Below are positions 6,843 to 17,919 of a DNA stretch of 64,000 bases, piece by piece. The translations under genes were made by a program, and so were the position numbers. The stretch spans positions 5,668,652-5,732,651 of the forward strand of contig NZ_CM002285.1 of assembly GCF_000497445.1 (NCBI RefSeq), written 5' to 3'. Source of the stretch: Streptomyces roseochromogenus subsp. oscitans DS 12.976 (lineage in GTDB: Bacteria; Actinomycetota; Actinomycetes; Streptomycetales; Streptomycetaceae). How positions within the stretch are numbered: the first letter of the stretch is position 1; every line of letters begins with the position of its first letter. The notes under the pieces were generated by a model. It was not told the DNA's origin, did no database searches, and worked only from the letters and a program-made list of their open reading frames with translations.

Positions 6843-7868
6843 ATGACCACTGCAACGCCCCTCGCCGTCATACCGGGCGCCCTCGTCGAGGACGTCCTGC
6901 GTGACGCCCACGCGGAGGCGCTCCGGATCGTCGAGGAGGTCTACGTCCAGTCCGTCGGAAACCGCCTGGTCAACCCGGAGAGCCTGTTCCTGCGCCCGGA
7001 CGCGGAAGCACGGGAACGGGTGATCGCCCTCCCCGCCTATGTGCCCGAGCCGACCCCGGCCATGGGCATCAAGTGGATCTCCAGCTTCCCGGGGAACCTC
7101 AGCCTCGGGCTGCCCCGGGCCTCCGCGGCCATCGTCCTGAACGACGTGGCCACCGGCTTCCCGGTGGCCCTCCTGGAGGGCGCCCGGATCAGCGGGCTGC
7201 GCACCGCGCTCTCCGCCCTGGTCGGCGCCAACGCGCTGACCGCGGGCGCCCGGCGGGCCGCCAAGGTCGCGATTCTGGGCAGCGGGTACATCGCCGCGAA
7301 CACGGTCTCCGCGTTCCTCGCCGACGGCTGGACGTGGGACCAGGCCGTGGTGTTCGACCTCGCCACCGAGCGCGCCGAGGCCTTCGCCGGCCGGTTCGCC
7401 GGCCGGGCCGAACCGGGTGCGGCCGGGCTGGCTGTGGCACACAGCGCCGAGGAGGCACTGACCGATGCCGACCTGGTGCTGCTCACCACCACCGCGATCA
7501 CCCCGCACATCGACAGCCTCGCCCCGCTCGCCCCGCACGCCACCGTCCTGCACATGTCCCTGCGGGACCTGACCGCCGACGCCCTGGCCGGGGCCGAGCA
7601 CTTCGTCGACGACGTCTCCCACGCCCTGCGTGAGCGCACCTCGCTCGCCCTCGCCGTCGAGGCCGGAACGGTTCAGCGCGCCGCGATCCGCGCCGTGGGC
7701 GAGGTGCTCATCGGCGACTGCCGGCGCACCCCGGACCGCCGTGCCGTGTACGCCCCCTTCGGCCTGGGCTCCCTCGACATCGCCCTCGCCTCGCTCGTCC
7801 TCGACCGCGCCCGCGATCTGCCCGAGGCCCTGATCGTCGAGGATTTCTCCGGCACCGCCGCACAGTGA
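6843..7868 (+). CDS. SbnB-like dehydrogenase, 2,3-diaminopropionate biosynthesis
   Basis: A 341-aa member of the ornithine cyclodeaminase/mu-crystallin family. Conserved features are GIKWISSFPGN near residues 75-85, LNDVATGFPVALLEG at 99-113, and a Rossmann dinucleotide loop VAILGSGYIA at 142-151. SbnB oxidatively hydrolyses N-(2-amino-2-carboxyethyl)-L-glutamate to L-2,3-diaminopropionate plus 2-oxoglutarate using NAD+. With the SbnA-like gene at 3304 this completes a Dap pathway. The start has a suitable Shine-Dalgarno (CAGGAGATG region). Plain ornithine cyclodeaminase is the alternative, but the length and paired partner favour SbnB. Confidence 0.85.
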   Translation: MTTATPLAVIPGALVEDVLRDAHAEALRIVEEVYVQSVGNRLVNPESLFLRPDAEARERVIALPAYVPEPTPAMGIKWISSFPGNLSLGLPRASAAIVLNDVATGFPVALLEGARISGLRTALSALVGANALTAGARRAAKVAILGSGYIAANTVSAFLADGWTWDQAVVFDLATERAEAFAGRFAGRAEPGAAGLAVAHSAEEALTDADLVLLTTTAITPHIDSLAPLAPHATVLHMSLRDLTADALAGAEHFVDDVSHALRERTSLALAVEAGTVQRAAIRAVGEVLIGDCRRTPDRRAVYAPFGLGSLDIALASLVLDRARDLPEALIVEDFSGTAAQ

Positions 7869-7999
7869 CCCTTCCGGCACCGCCGGACATCACTGACCTC
7901 ACCCTCACCTGACCCGCATCACCGGCAGCCCACGCGCGGGCCGCGCCGTCGATGCCCCCTGCCCTGCTGCCCCCTGCTGACCCCGTCTGGAGTACCGGC
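7869..7999 (+). other. Short intergenic gap before sahH
   Basis: 131 bases between the SbnB-like and SAH hydrolase genes. It contains short C-rich words but no clear hairpin, riboswitch or promoter. The Shine-Dalgarno GGAG at about 7990 serves the next gene. Confidence 0.4.
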
Positions 8000-9424
<1,425 letters not shown>

Positions 9425-9472
9425 TCCGTCCTGACCAGCAGTCAACTCCCCGACCAGCAAAGGGAATCCACC

Positions 9473-10681
<1,209 letters not shown>

Positions 10682-10682
10682 A

Positions 10683-10698
10683 CGGTCCGGCCGGACCG
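10683..10698. other. Perfect 16-bp palindrome after metK
   Basis: CGGTCCGGCCGGACCG is an exact palindrome two bases after the metK stop. It has no loop and no T-run, so it is not a classical terminator. It could be a protein-binding site or could slow RNA polymerase between metK and the kinase gene. Confidence 0.7.
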
Positions 10699-10733
10699 CC
10701 TGCCGTCACCTCATACGAGACAAGGAGCAGACC

Positions 10734-11717
10734 GTGCGCATCGCCGTCACGGGTTCGATCGCCACCGACCACCTCATGCAGTTCCCCGGCCGGTTCACCG
10801 ATCAGCTGATAGCCGACCGCCTCGACACGGTCTCGCTGTCCTTCCTGGTGGACCATCTGGAGGTGCGCCGCGGCGGGGTCGCCGCCAACATCGCCTTCGG
10901 CCTCGGCCGGCTCGGGCTGCGCCCGCTGCTGGTGGGCGCCGTCGGAGCTGACTTCGGCCCCTACCGCGCCTGGCTGGAGGAGAACGGCGTGGACACCGGA
11001 TGTGTCCATGTCTCCGGCACCGCCCAGACCGCCCGCTTCATGTGCACGACCGACCTCGACCAGAACCAGATCGCCTCCTTCTATGCCGGGGCGATGGCCG
11101 AGGCCGACCGTATCTCGCTGCGCTCGGTGGCCGAGGCCGCCGAGGGACTCGACCTGGTCGTGATCTCGCCCAACGCGCCCGAGGCGATGGTCCGGCACAC
11201 CGAGGAGGCCCGCGAACTCGCTGTGCCCTTCCTCGCCGACCCCTCGCAGCAGCTGCCCCGGCTCACCCCGGAGCAGGTCCGCTCGCTGGTCGACGGCGCC
11301 CGCTACCTCTTCACCAACGAGTACGAGGCCGTCCTGCTGCTGGAGCGCACCGGCTGGAGCGAGGCGGAGGTGCTGGACCGGGTGGGCGCCTGGGTCACCA
11401 CGCTGGGCCCGCGCGGTGCCCGTATCGAGCGGGCGGGCGGTGCGACGGTGACCGTGGACGCCGTACCCGCCGAGGCCGTCGCCGACCCGACCGGTATCGG
11501 CGACGCCTTCCGGGCCGGGTTCCTCGCGGCCGTGAGCCGGGGGCTCGGCGACGAGGACGCCGCCCGGCTGGGCAGCGCCTGCGCGACGCTGGTGCTGGAG
11601 GCGGTGGGCTCGCAGGACCTGGGCCTCGGCCCGGCCGCCGTGGTCGACCGGCTCCGCACGGCCTACGGCGAGCAGGTGGCCGCGCGCCTGGTGGAGCGGC
11701 TGGCGGTGGCGGCATGA
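10734..11717 (+). CDS. Adenosine kinase, PfkB family
   Basis: A 327-aa ribokinase-family enzyme. The N-terminus (IAVTGSIATDHLMQFPGRF), the RRGGVAANIAFGLGRLGL segment and the C-terminal ADPTGIGDAFRAGF anion-hole/catalytic Asp motif closely follow the mycobacterial-type adenosine kinase AdoK. Its expected role is adenosine + ATP to AMP + ADP. That removes the adenosine released by the SAH hydrolase and pulls that reaction forward, which fits its place in the cassette. GTG start with a strong AAGGAG. The stop overlaps the metH start (ATGA), so the two are translationally coupled. Confidence 0.9.
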   Translation: MRIAVTGSIATDHLMQFPGRFTDQLIADRLDTVSLSFLVDHLEVRRGGVAANIAFGLGRLGLRPLLVGAVGADFGPYRAWLEENGVDTGCVHVSGTAQTARFMCTTDLDQNQIASFYAGAMAEADRISLRSVAEAAEGLDLVVISPNAPEAMVRHTEEARELAVPFLADPSQQLPRLTPEQVRSLVDGARYLFTNEYEAVLLLERTGWSEAEVLDRVGAWVTTLGPRGARIERAGGATVTVDAVPAEAVADPTGIGDAFRAGFLAAVSRGLGDEDAARLGSACATLVLEAVGSQDLGLGPAAVVDRLRTAYGEQVAARLVERLAVAA

Positions 11718-14700
11718 GTGCCGACGCCGGTCGCGTCCGGGTGGCCGCGCTGCGCGAGGCACTCGCCACCCGGGTCGTGGTCGGTGACGGCGCCATGGGC
11801 ACCATGCTGCAGGCGCGGAACCCCACGCTCGCGGACTTCCAGCAGCTGGAGGGGTGCAACGAGATCCTCAACGTGACCCGCCCGGACATCGTCCGCTCGG
11901 TCCACGAGGAGTACTTCGCGGCCGGCGTCGACTGCGTGGAGACCAACACCTTCGGCGCCAATCTCTCCGCGCTCGGGGAGTACGACATCGGGGACCGGAT
12001 CCTCGAACTGGCCGAGGCGGGCGCACGGATCGCCCGGGAGGCCGCCGACGCGTTCACCGCGCGGGACGGCCGTACCCGCTGGGTGCTCGGCTCCATGGGC
12101 CCCGGCACCAAGCTGCCCACCCTGGGCCATGTGCCGTACGAGCCGCTGTACGAGGGCTACCGGCTGAACGCGGCGGGGCTGATCGCGGGCGGCGCGGACG
12201 CGCTGCTGGTGGAGACCAGCCAGGACCTGCTGCAGGCGAAGGCGGCCGTCCTCGGGGCGAAGCGGGCCATGGCCGAGGCCCGTCTCACGCTGCCGCTGCT
12301 CGTCCATGTGACCGTCGAGACGACCGGGACGATGCTGGTCGGCTCGGAGATCGGCGCGGCCCTGACCGCGCTGGAGCCGCTCGGCATCGACCACATCGGC
12401 CTGAACTGCGCGACCGGCCCCGCGGAGATGAGCGAGCATCTGCGCCATCTGGCCCGCAACGCCAGGATCGGGCTGTCCTGCATGCCCAACGCGGGGCTGC
12501 CCGTCCTCACCTCCGACGGGGCACACTATCCGCTGACCCCGGCCGAACTGGCCGACGCGATCGAGGTGTTCGTCCAGGACTACGGCCTCGGCCTGGTCGG
12601 CGGCTGCTGTGGCACCACGCCGGAGCACCTGAGGGCCGTGGTGGACCGGGTGCGCGGCCGCGCCCTCAGCCCGCGCTCCCCGCGGCCCGAGCCGTCGGCG
12701 GCCTCGCTGTACCAGTCGGTGCCGTTCCGGCAGGACACCTCCTACCTGGCCATCGGCGAACGCACCAACGCCAACGGGTCGAAGAAGTTCCGCGAGGCGA
12801 TGCTCGCGGCCGACTGGCAGACCTGTGTGGAGATCGCCCGGGAGCAGATCCGGGAGGGTGCGCACCTGCTGGACCTGTGCGTGGACTACGTCGGCCGGGA
12901 CGGCACCGAGGACATGCGGGAGCTGGCCGGCCGGCTGGCCACCGCCTCCACGCTGCCGATCGTGCTGGACTCGACCGAGCCGAAGGTGCTGGAGGCCGGG
13001 CTGCGGATGCTCGGCGGGCGGGCGGTGCTGAACTCGGTCAACTTCGAGGACGGCGACGGCGAGGACTCCCGCTTCACCCGGATCGCGCGCCTGGCGCAGG
13101 AGTACGGCGCCGCGCTGATCGCGCTGACCATCGACGAGGAGGGCCAGGCCCGCACCGCCGAGAAGAAGGTCGCGGTCGCCGAGCGGCTGATCGAGACCCT
13201 CGGCAGCCGCCATGGCATTCCCGAGCACGACATCCTGGTGGACTGTCTCGCGTTCACGCTGGGCACCGGGCAGGAGGAGTCGCGCCGCGACGGCGTGGAG
13301 ACCATCGAGGCGATCCGCGAGCTGAAGCGGCGCCACCCGGACGTGCAGACCACGCTGGGCCTGTCCAACATCTCCTTCGGCCTGAACCCGGCCGCACGGA
13401 TCGTGCTGAACTCGGTGTTCCTCGACGAGTGCGTGGCGGCCGGCCTGGACTCGGCGATCGTGCACGCCGCCAAGATCCTCCCGATGGCCCGGATCCCCGC
13501 CGAGCAGCGCGAGGCCGCCCTCGACCTGATCCATGACCGGCGCCGGGAGGGCTACGACCCGCTGCAGCGCTTCCTCACCCTGTTCGAGGGCGCCACCGCC
13601 ACGTCCCTGAAGGCCGGCAAGGCCGAGGAGCTGGCCGCGCTGCCGCTGGAGGAGAGGCTGCGGCGGCGCGTCGTGGACGGCGAGCGCACCGGTCTGGAAG
13701 CCGACCTGGACGAGGCGCTGACCGTCCGGCCGGCGCTGGAGATCGTCAACGAGGTGCTGTTGGAGGGCATGAAGACGGTCGGCGAGCTGTTCGGCTCCGG
13801 CCAGATGCAGCTGCCGTTCGTGCTGCAGTCCGCCGAGGTCATGAAGGCCGCGGTGGCCCATCTCGAACCGCACATGGAGAAGGCCGGGGACGGAAAGGGC
13901 GGGGCGGGCAAGGGCACCGTCGTGCTGGCCACGGTCAAGGGCGATGTCCACGACATCGGCAAGAACCTTGTCGACATCATCCTGTCCAACAATGGCTATG
14001 ACGTGGTCAACATCGGCATCAAGCAGCCGGTCTCGGCCATCGTGGAGGCGGCCCAGGAGCACCAGGCCGATGTGATCGGCATGTCCGGGCTGCTGGTGAA
14101 GTCCACGGTGATCATGAAGGAGAACCTTCAGGAGCTGAACCGGCGCGGCCTCGCCGCCGACTTCCCGGTGATCCTCGGCGGCGCCGCCCTCACCCGCGCC
14201 TATGTCGAGCAGGACCTGCACGAGATCTACGACGGCGAGGTCCGCTACGCCCGCGACGCCTTCGAGGGCCTGCGCCTGATGGACGCCCTGATGGCCGTCA
14301 AGCGCGGGGTACCCGGCGCCCGGCTGCCCGAGCTGAAACAGCGCCGGCACGCGCGCGTGGAGGTCACGGAGCCGGAGGACTCCACCCGGCGCTCGGACGT
14401 GGCCACGGACAACCCGGTGCCCGTGCCGCCGTTCTGGGGCGACCGCGTCGTCAAGGGACTGCACCTCGCCGACTACGCCTCCTGGCTGGACGAGGACGCG
14501 CTGTTCAAGGGCCAGTGGGGGCTCAAGGCCGCGCGCACCGGCGGCCCCTCCTACGAGGAGCTGGTGGAGACCGAGGGGCGGCCCCGGCTGCGGATGTGGC
14601 TGGACCGCCTGCAGACTGAGGGCTGGCTGGAACCCGCCGTCGTCTACGGCTACTTCCCGGCCGTGTCCAGCGGCAACGACCTGCTGGTCCTCGGTGACGA

Positions 14701-15208
14701 CGGCGCCGAGCACACCCGCTTCGCCTTCCCCCGCCAGCGCCGCGGCCGCCGGCTGTGCCTGGCCGACTACTTCCGCCCGGAGGAGTCGGGCGAGAAGGAC
14801 GTCGTCGCCTTCCAGGTGGTGACCATGGGCGCCCGCGTCTCTGCGGCCGCGGCCGAGCTGTTCGCCGCCGACTCCTACCGCGAGTACGTCGAACTGCACG
14901 GTCTGTCCGTCCAGTTGGCCGAGGCGCTCGCCGAGTACTGGCACGCCCGGGTCCGCGCCGAGCTGGGCTTCTCGGGCGAGGATCCGCAGGAGATGAAGGA
15001 CATGTTCGCGCTCAAGTACCGCGGGGCGCGCTTCTCCCTCGGCTACGGCGCCTGCCCCGACCTGGCGGACCGCGCCAAGATCGCCGGGCTGCTGAAGCCG
15101 GAGCGGATCGGCGTCCATCTGTCGGAGGAGTTCCAGCTGGACCCGGAGCAGTCCACCGACGCCCTCGTCATCCACCACCCCGAAGCCAAGTACTTCAACG
15201 CCCGTTGA
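11714..15208 (+). CDS. metH: Cobalamin-dependent methionine synthase
   Basis: A 1164-aa full-length MetH that transfers the methyl group of 5-methyl-THF to homocysteine. Domains in order: homocysteine-binding barrel (about 1-320, zinc ligands C232, C298, C299 in NCATGP and GGCCGTTP); pterin-binding barrel (about 335-620, GERTNANGSKKFREAM); cobalamin cap and Rossmann domains (about 640-870, DVHDIGKN with axial H746); and the reactivation domain (to the C-terminus, GYGACPDLADR). All four modules are intact, so it needs cobalamin and a flavodoxin-type reductant. It overlaps the kinase gene by 4 bp and is followed after 30 bp by metF. Confidence 0.96.
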   Translation: MSADAGRVRVAALREALATRVVVGDGAMGTMLQARNPTLADFQQLEGCNEILNVTRPDIVRSVHEEYFAAGVDCVETNTFGANLSALGEYDIGDRILELAEAGARIAREAADAFTARDGRTRWVLGSMGPGTKLPTLGHVPYEPLYEGYRLNAAGLIAGGADALLVETSQDLLQAKAAVLGAKRAMAEARLTLPLLVHVTVETTGTMLVGSEIGAALTALEPLGIDHIGLNCATGPAEMSEHLRHLARNARIGLSCMPNAGLPVLTSDGAHYPLTPAELADAIEVFVQDYGLGLVGGCCGTTPEHLRAVVDRVRGRALSPRSPRPEPSAASLYQSVPFRQDTSYLAIGERTNANGSKKFREAMLAADWQTCVEIAREQIREGAHLLDLCVDYVGRDGTEDMRELAGRLATASTLPIVLDSTEPKVLEAGLRMLGGRAVLNSVNFEDGDGEDSRFTRIARLAQEYGAALIALTIDEEGQARTAEKKVAVAERLIETLGSRHGIPEHDILVDCLAFTLGTGQEESRRDGVETIEAIRELKRRHPDVQTTLGLSNISFGLNPAARIVLNSVFLDECVAAGLDSAIVHAAKILPMARIPAEQREAALDLIHDRRREGYDPLQRFLTLFEGATATSLKAGKAEELAALPLEERLRRRVVDGERTGLEADLDEALTVRPALEIVNEVLLEGMKTVGELFGSGQMQLPFVLQSAEVMKAAVAHLEPHMEKAGDGKGGAGKGTVVLATVKGDVHDIGKNLVDIILSNNGYDVVNIGIKQPVSAIVEAAQEHQADVIGMSGLLVKSTVIMKENLQELNRRGLAADFPVILGGAALTRAYVEQDLHEIYDGEVRYARDAFEGLRLMDALMAVKRGVPGARLPELKQRRHARVEVTEPEDSTRRSDVATDNPVPVPPFWGDRVVKGLHLADYASWLDEDALFKGQWGLKAARTGGPSYEELVETEGRPRLRMWLDRLQTEGWLEPAVVYGYFPAVSSGNDLLVLGDDGAEHTRFAFPRQRRGRRLCLADYFRPEESGEKDVVAFQVVTMGARVSAAAAELFAADSYREYVELHGLSVQLAEALAEYWHARVRAELGFSGEDPQEMKDMFALKYRGARFSLGYGACPDLADRAKIAGLLKPERIGVHLSEEFQLDPEQSTDALVIHHPEAKYFNAR

Positions 15209-15238
15209 GCGGACAGCAGCAGAGAGGGGACCTTCACC

Positions 15239-16312
15239 ATGGTCCTGCACCAAGGGCCGCAGCCGAAGCCGGCGCCCCGGCCGTCAACGTTCGCCCCGTC
15301 GCGACGCCCGGCACACACCCCCGCTGCCCTGAGGGCGCGGGAGGTGCTCCCACTCGCCGCACCGGAGCCCGCACCGGACGCCGCTCCGCTCCTTGACGGG
15401 CAAACGTCGCCCGCCGGGACGCTGGGCGAGGTCATCGCTGCCGGAGGCACCTCGTACTCCTTCGAGTTCTTCCCGCCCCGGGGCGAACTCGCCGAGCGCC
15501 GCTTCTGGAAGGCGCTGCGCCGGGTGGAGGCGGTCGCACCGGCCTTCGTCTCCCTCACCTACGGAGCCGGGGGCACCTCCCGGGACCGGACGGTGCGCAT
15601 CGCCGAACGGATCGCCGCCGAGACCACGCTGACCCCCGTCGCGCACCTGACGGCCGTCGGCCACTCGCGGGCCGAACTGCGCAACATCATCGGCCAGTAC
15701 GCCGAGTCCGGCATCACCAACGTGCTCGCGCTGCGCGGCGACCCGCCGGGCGATCCCAGCGGCGAGTGGATCCCCCACCCGCAGGGCGTCAGGCACGCGG
15801 CGGAGCTGGTGGAGATGGTCAGGTCCTGCGGGGAGTTCTCCATCGGCGTGGCCGCCTTCCCCGAGGGGCACCCGCGGTCCGCCGACCCGGACTCCGAGCT
15901 GCGCCACTTCGTGGACAAGTGCCGGGCCGGCGCCGACTACGCGATCACCCAGATGTTCTTCCGCGTCGAGGCGTATCTGCGGCTGCGTGACCGTGTCGCC
16001 GCCGCCGGCTGCCCGACCCCGATCGTCCCGGAGATCATCCCGATCACCGACCACAAGCAGCTGCGCCGGTTCGCCGCGCTCAGCGACGCCCCCCTGCCCG
16101 CCGCGCTCGCCGACCGGCTGGAGCGGCACCGGGACGACCCGGCCGCCGTACGCCGGATCGGCATGGAGCACGCGCACGCGATGTGCGCGCGACTGGTCGC
16201 GGAGGGCGTGCCCGGGCTGCACTTCATCACCCTCAACCGGGCCGAGGACGCGCTGGCGCTGCACGCGGCCGTCGCCCCGCACCGCCCCGCCCGTCACCCC
16301 GTAGGAGCCTGA
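15239..16312 (+). CDS. metF: 5,10-methylenetetrahydrofolate reductase
   Basis: A 357-aa FAD-dependent reductase supplying 5-methyl-THF to MetH. Conserved motifs are [37 protein letters not shown] and DYAITQMFF. It carries a Pro/Ala-rich N-terminal extension of about 60 residues before the barrel, absent from the usual ~300-aa enzymes. The start at 15239 has GAGAGGGGA upstream; a later start is possible. It completes the in-cluster methyl cycle (methylene-THF, methyl-THF, Met, SAM, SAH, Hcy). Confidence 0.94.
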   Translation: MVLHQGPQPKPAPRPSTFAPSRRPAHTPAALRAREVLPLAAPEPAPDAAPLLDGQTSPAGTLGEVIAAGGTSYSFEFFPPRGELAERRFWKALRRVEAVAPAFVSLTYGAGGTSRDRTVRIAERIAAETTLTPVAHLTAVGHSRAELRNIIGQYAESGITNVLALRGDPPGDPSGEWIPHPQGVRHAAELVEMVRSCGEFSIGVAAFPEGHPRSADPDSELRHFVDKCRAGADYAITQMFFRVEAYLRLRDRVAAAGCPTPIVPEIIPITDHKQLRRFAALSDAPLPAALADRLERHRDDPAAVRRIGMEHAHAMCARLVAEGVPGLHFITLNRAEDALALHAAVAPHRPARHPVGA

Positions 16313-16352
16313 CGCGACATCAGGTCATCGTCTGGAGTCCGAGTGTTCCCCC

Positions 16353-16388
16353 CTGAGTCCCCTGAGTTCCCCGAGTCCCACGAGTTCC
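16353..16388 (+). repeat. 9-bp tandem repeat (four units) before the oxidoreductase
   Basis: CTGAGTCCC, CTGAGTTCC, CCGAGTCCC and ACGAGTTCC follow each other without gaps, and a degenerate fifth unit leads into the gene start. The 91-bp gap has no clear Shine-Dalgarno, so the repeats make up most of the leader. Confidence 0.85.
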
Positions 16389-16403
16389 ACGAATGGTTCG
16401 CCC

Positions 16404-17873
16404 ATGCATCGCGAGATCGTCATCATCGGCGGCGGGGCCACCGCGGTCGCCGCCTTCACCCAGGTCGTACGGACGCCGGGTATCGCCTCCGTCACCACGG
16501 TCGACCCGAATCCCGTGGGCCTGGGCCACGCCTTCGGTGTCACCGATCCGATGCTGCTGTGCAACACCTCGGTAGACGTCACCTCCCTCCATCCTGACGG
16601 CCCCTCCGACCTGCTCGACTATCTGACCGAGCGCGGCTGGGCCGCCCGGCCCGAGGACTTCGTGCCGCGCTATCTCGTCGGCCACTACTGCCGGGAGCGC
16701 TATCTGGCGGGCAGGCGCGAGGCCGAACGGCAGGGCATCGCCGTATCCCACCACCCTGCGCGGGCCACCGCCGTCCGGTCCACGGCGGACGGCTATCGCG
16801 TCGAACTCGCCGACGGCCGGCGGCTGGCCGCCACCGACGTCCTGGTCTGCCTCGGCCTCGACCGGCCCCGGCTGCCCGAGCTGCTGCGCCCGTACGACGG
16901 TCACCCGCGGCTGCTGCCCCAGCCCTACCCGACCGACCGCCTGCGTGCGCTGCCGGAGAAGGCCGAGGTCCTGGTCATCGGCACCAAGCTGTCGGCCATC
17001 GACGCCGCCCTGGTGCTGTGCGCCGGCGGCCGCCGGACGGTGATGGCCTCCCCGTCCGGCGGCCTCCCCGCCGTACGCACCCGGCTGTGCCGCCCCGGCC
17101 GGCCGCTGCTCGACTCCCGCCGCTGGCAGCGACTCGACCCGCGCGCCGAAGACCTGGACCGGGAGCTGACCCGGCTGCTGCTGCGGGCGATCGGCCGCGC
17201 CGGATCCGGGCTGGGGCTGCGGGCGCAGACCTCCTCGGCGGCCGTGGGGGACGAGCGGCTCCGCGAGGAGCTGGCCCTGGCCGCGGCCGGCCGGGTGCCC
17301 TGGCAGGACGTGATCGCCGAGGTCATCGACGCGATCAACGCGTGGACCGCGCCGTGGGATCCGGCTCTGCGCGCCGAGGTGCTGGCCCGGTACCGGGGAC
17401 TGATGTCCCGGTACATCTCCTCCATCCCGGCCCGCAACGCCCGCCTGCTCAGCGGCCATCTGGACACCGGCCGGCTGGCGCTCGCGCCCGGCTACCCCGT
17501 CGGTGTCGAGCCCGCCGCGGACGACGACGGCTGGCAGGTGGAGTGGCCGGACGGCCGCCGTGAGCGCTTCACCCATGTGGTGTGCGGGACCGGGTTCCAC
17601 ACCCCGCAGCTCGACGTGGCCGCCCCGGGCCTCTACAGGATCGGTCCCGCCGTCACCCACGGTGCCGCCCCGGCGATCACCGAGGAGCTGCGGCTGTGCG
17701 ATCCGCACCGCGGCTCCGTCGAACGGATCTGGGTGCTGGGCGCCGCCGCGCATCCGCGCACCGCCATCGTCAACTACCTCAACACGGCCGCCAAGCAGGC
17801 CCAGCGCGTGGCCGCCCAGTTCACCGCGACCGCCGCGACTGCCGCGGCCGCCCCGAGCGTGCTGGCCGCCTGA
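16404..17873 (+). CDS. FAD/NAD(P)-binding oxidoreductase (NAD_binding_9-like)
   Basis: A 489-aa flavoprotein. The FAD dinucleotide fold is at the extreme N-terminus (IVIIGGGATAVAAF). DVLVCLGLDRPRLPELL is typical of the first Rossmann half, EVLVIGTKLSAIDAALVL near residue 190 is a second nucleotide-binding loop, and VVCGTGFHTPQL near the C-terminus is the usual ATG-like closing motif. The layout resembles the PF13454-type FAD/NAD(P)-binding proteins and, more distantly, amino-acid N-monooxygenases. The substrate is unknown. In this cluster an oxidation or N-hydroxylation of a Dap-derived amine is plausible but unproven. The ATG at 16404 is chosen because the Rossmann strand starts three residues later. 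Confidence 0.72.
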   Translation: MHREIVIIGGGATAVAAFTQVVRTPGIASVTTVDPNPVGLGHAFGVTDPMLLCNTSVDVTSLHPDGPSDLLDYLTERGWAARPEDFVPRYLVGHYCRERYLAGRREAERQGIAVSHHPARATAVRSTADGYRVELADGRRLAATDVLVCLGLDRPRLPELLRPYDGHPRLLPQPYPTDRLRALPEKAEVLVIGTKLSAIDAALVLCAGGRRTVMASPSGGLPAVRTRLCRPGRPLLDSRRWQRLDPRAEDLDRELTRLLLRAIGRAGSGLGLRAQTSSAAVGDERLREELALAAAGRVPWQDVIAEVIDAINAWTAPWDPALRAEVLARYRGLMSRYISSIPARNARLLSGHLDTGRLALAPGYPVGVEPAADDDGWQVEWPDGRRERFTHVVCGTGFHTPQLDVAAPGLYRIGPAVTHGAAPAITEELRLCDPHRGSVERIWVLGAAAHPRTAIVNYLNTAAKQAQRVAAQFTATAATAAAAPSVLAA

Positions 17874-17919
17874 CACCCGCCCGATCCTTCGGAACCCGAC
17901 CTTTCGAAAGCAGACTCCC

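Noticed and set aside
11650..11760. Cobalamin riboswitch before metH
   Set aside because: metH overlaps the kinase gene by 4 bp, leaving no leader.
15239..15420. MetF N-terminal extension as a separate small gene or targeting signal
   Set aside because: Pro/Ala-rich, in frame, no hydrophobic segment, no stop; more likely a disordered extension or an upstream start misassignment.
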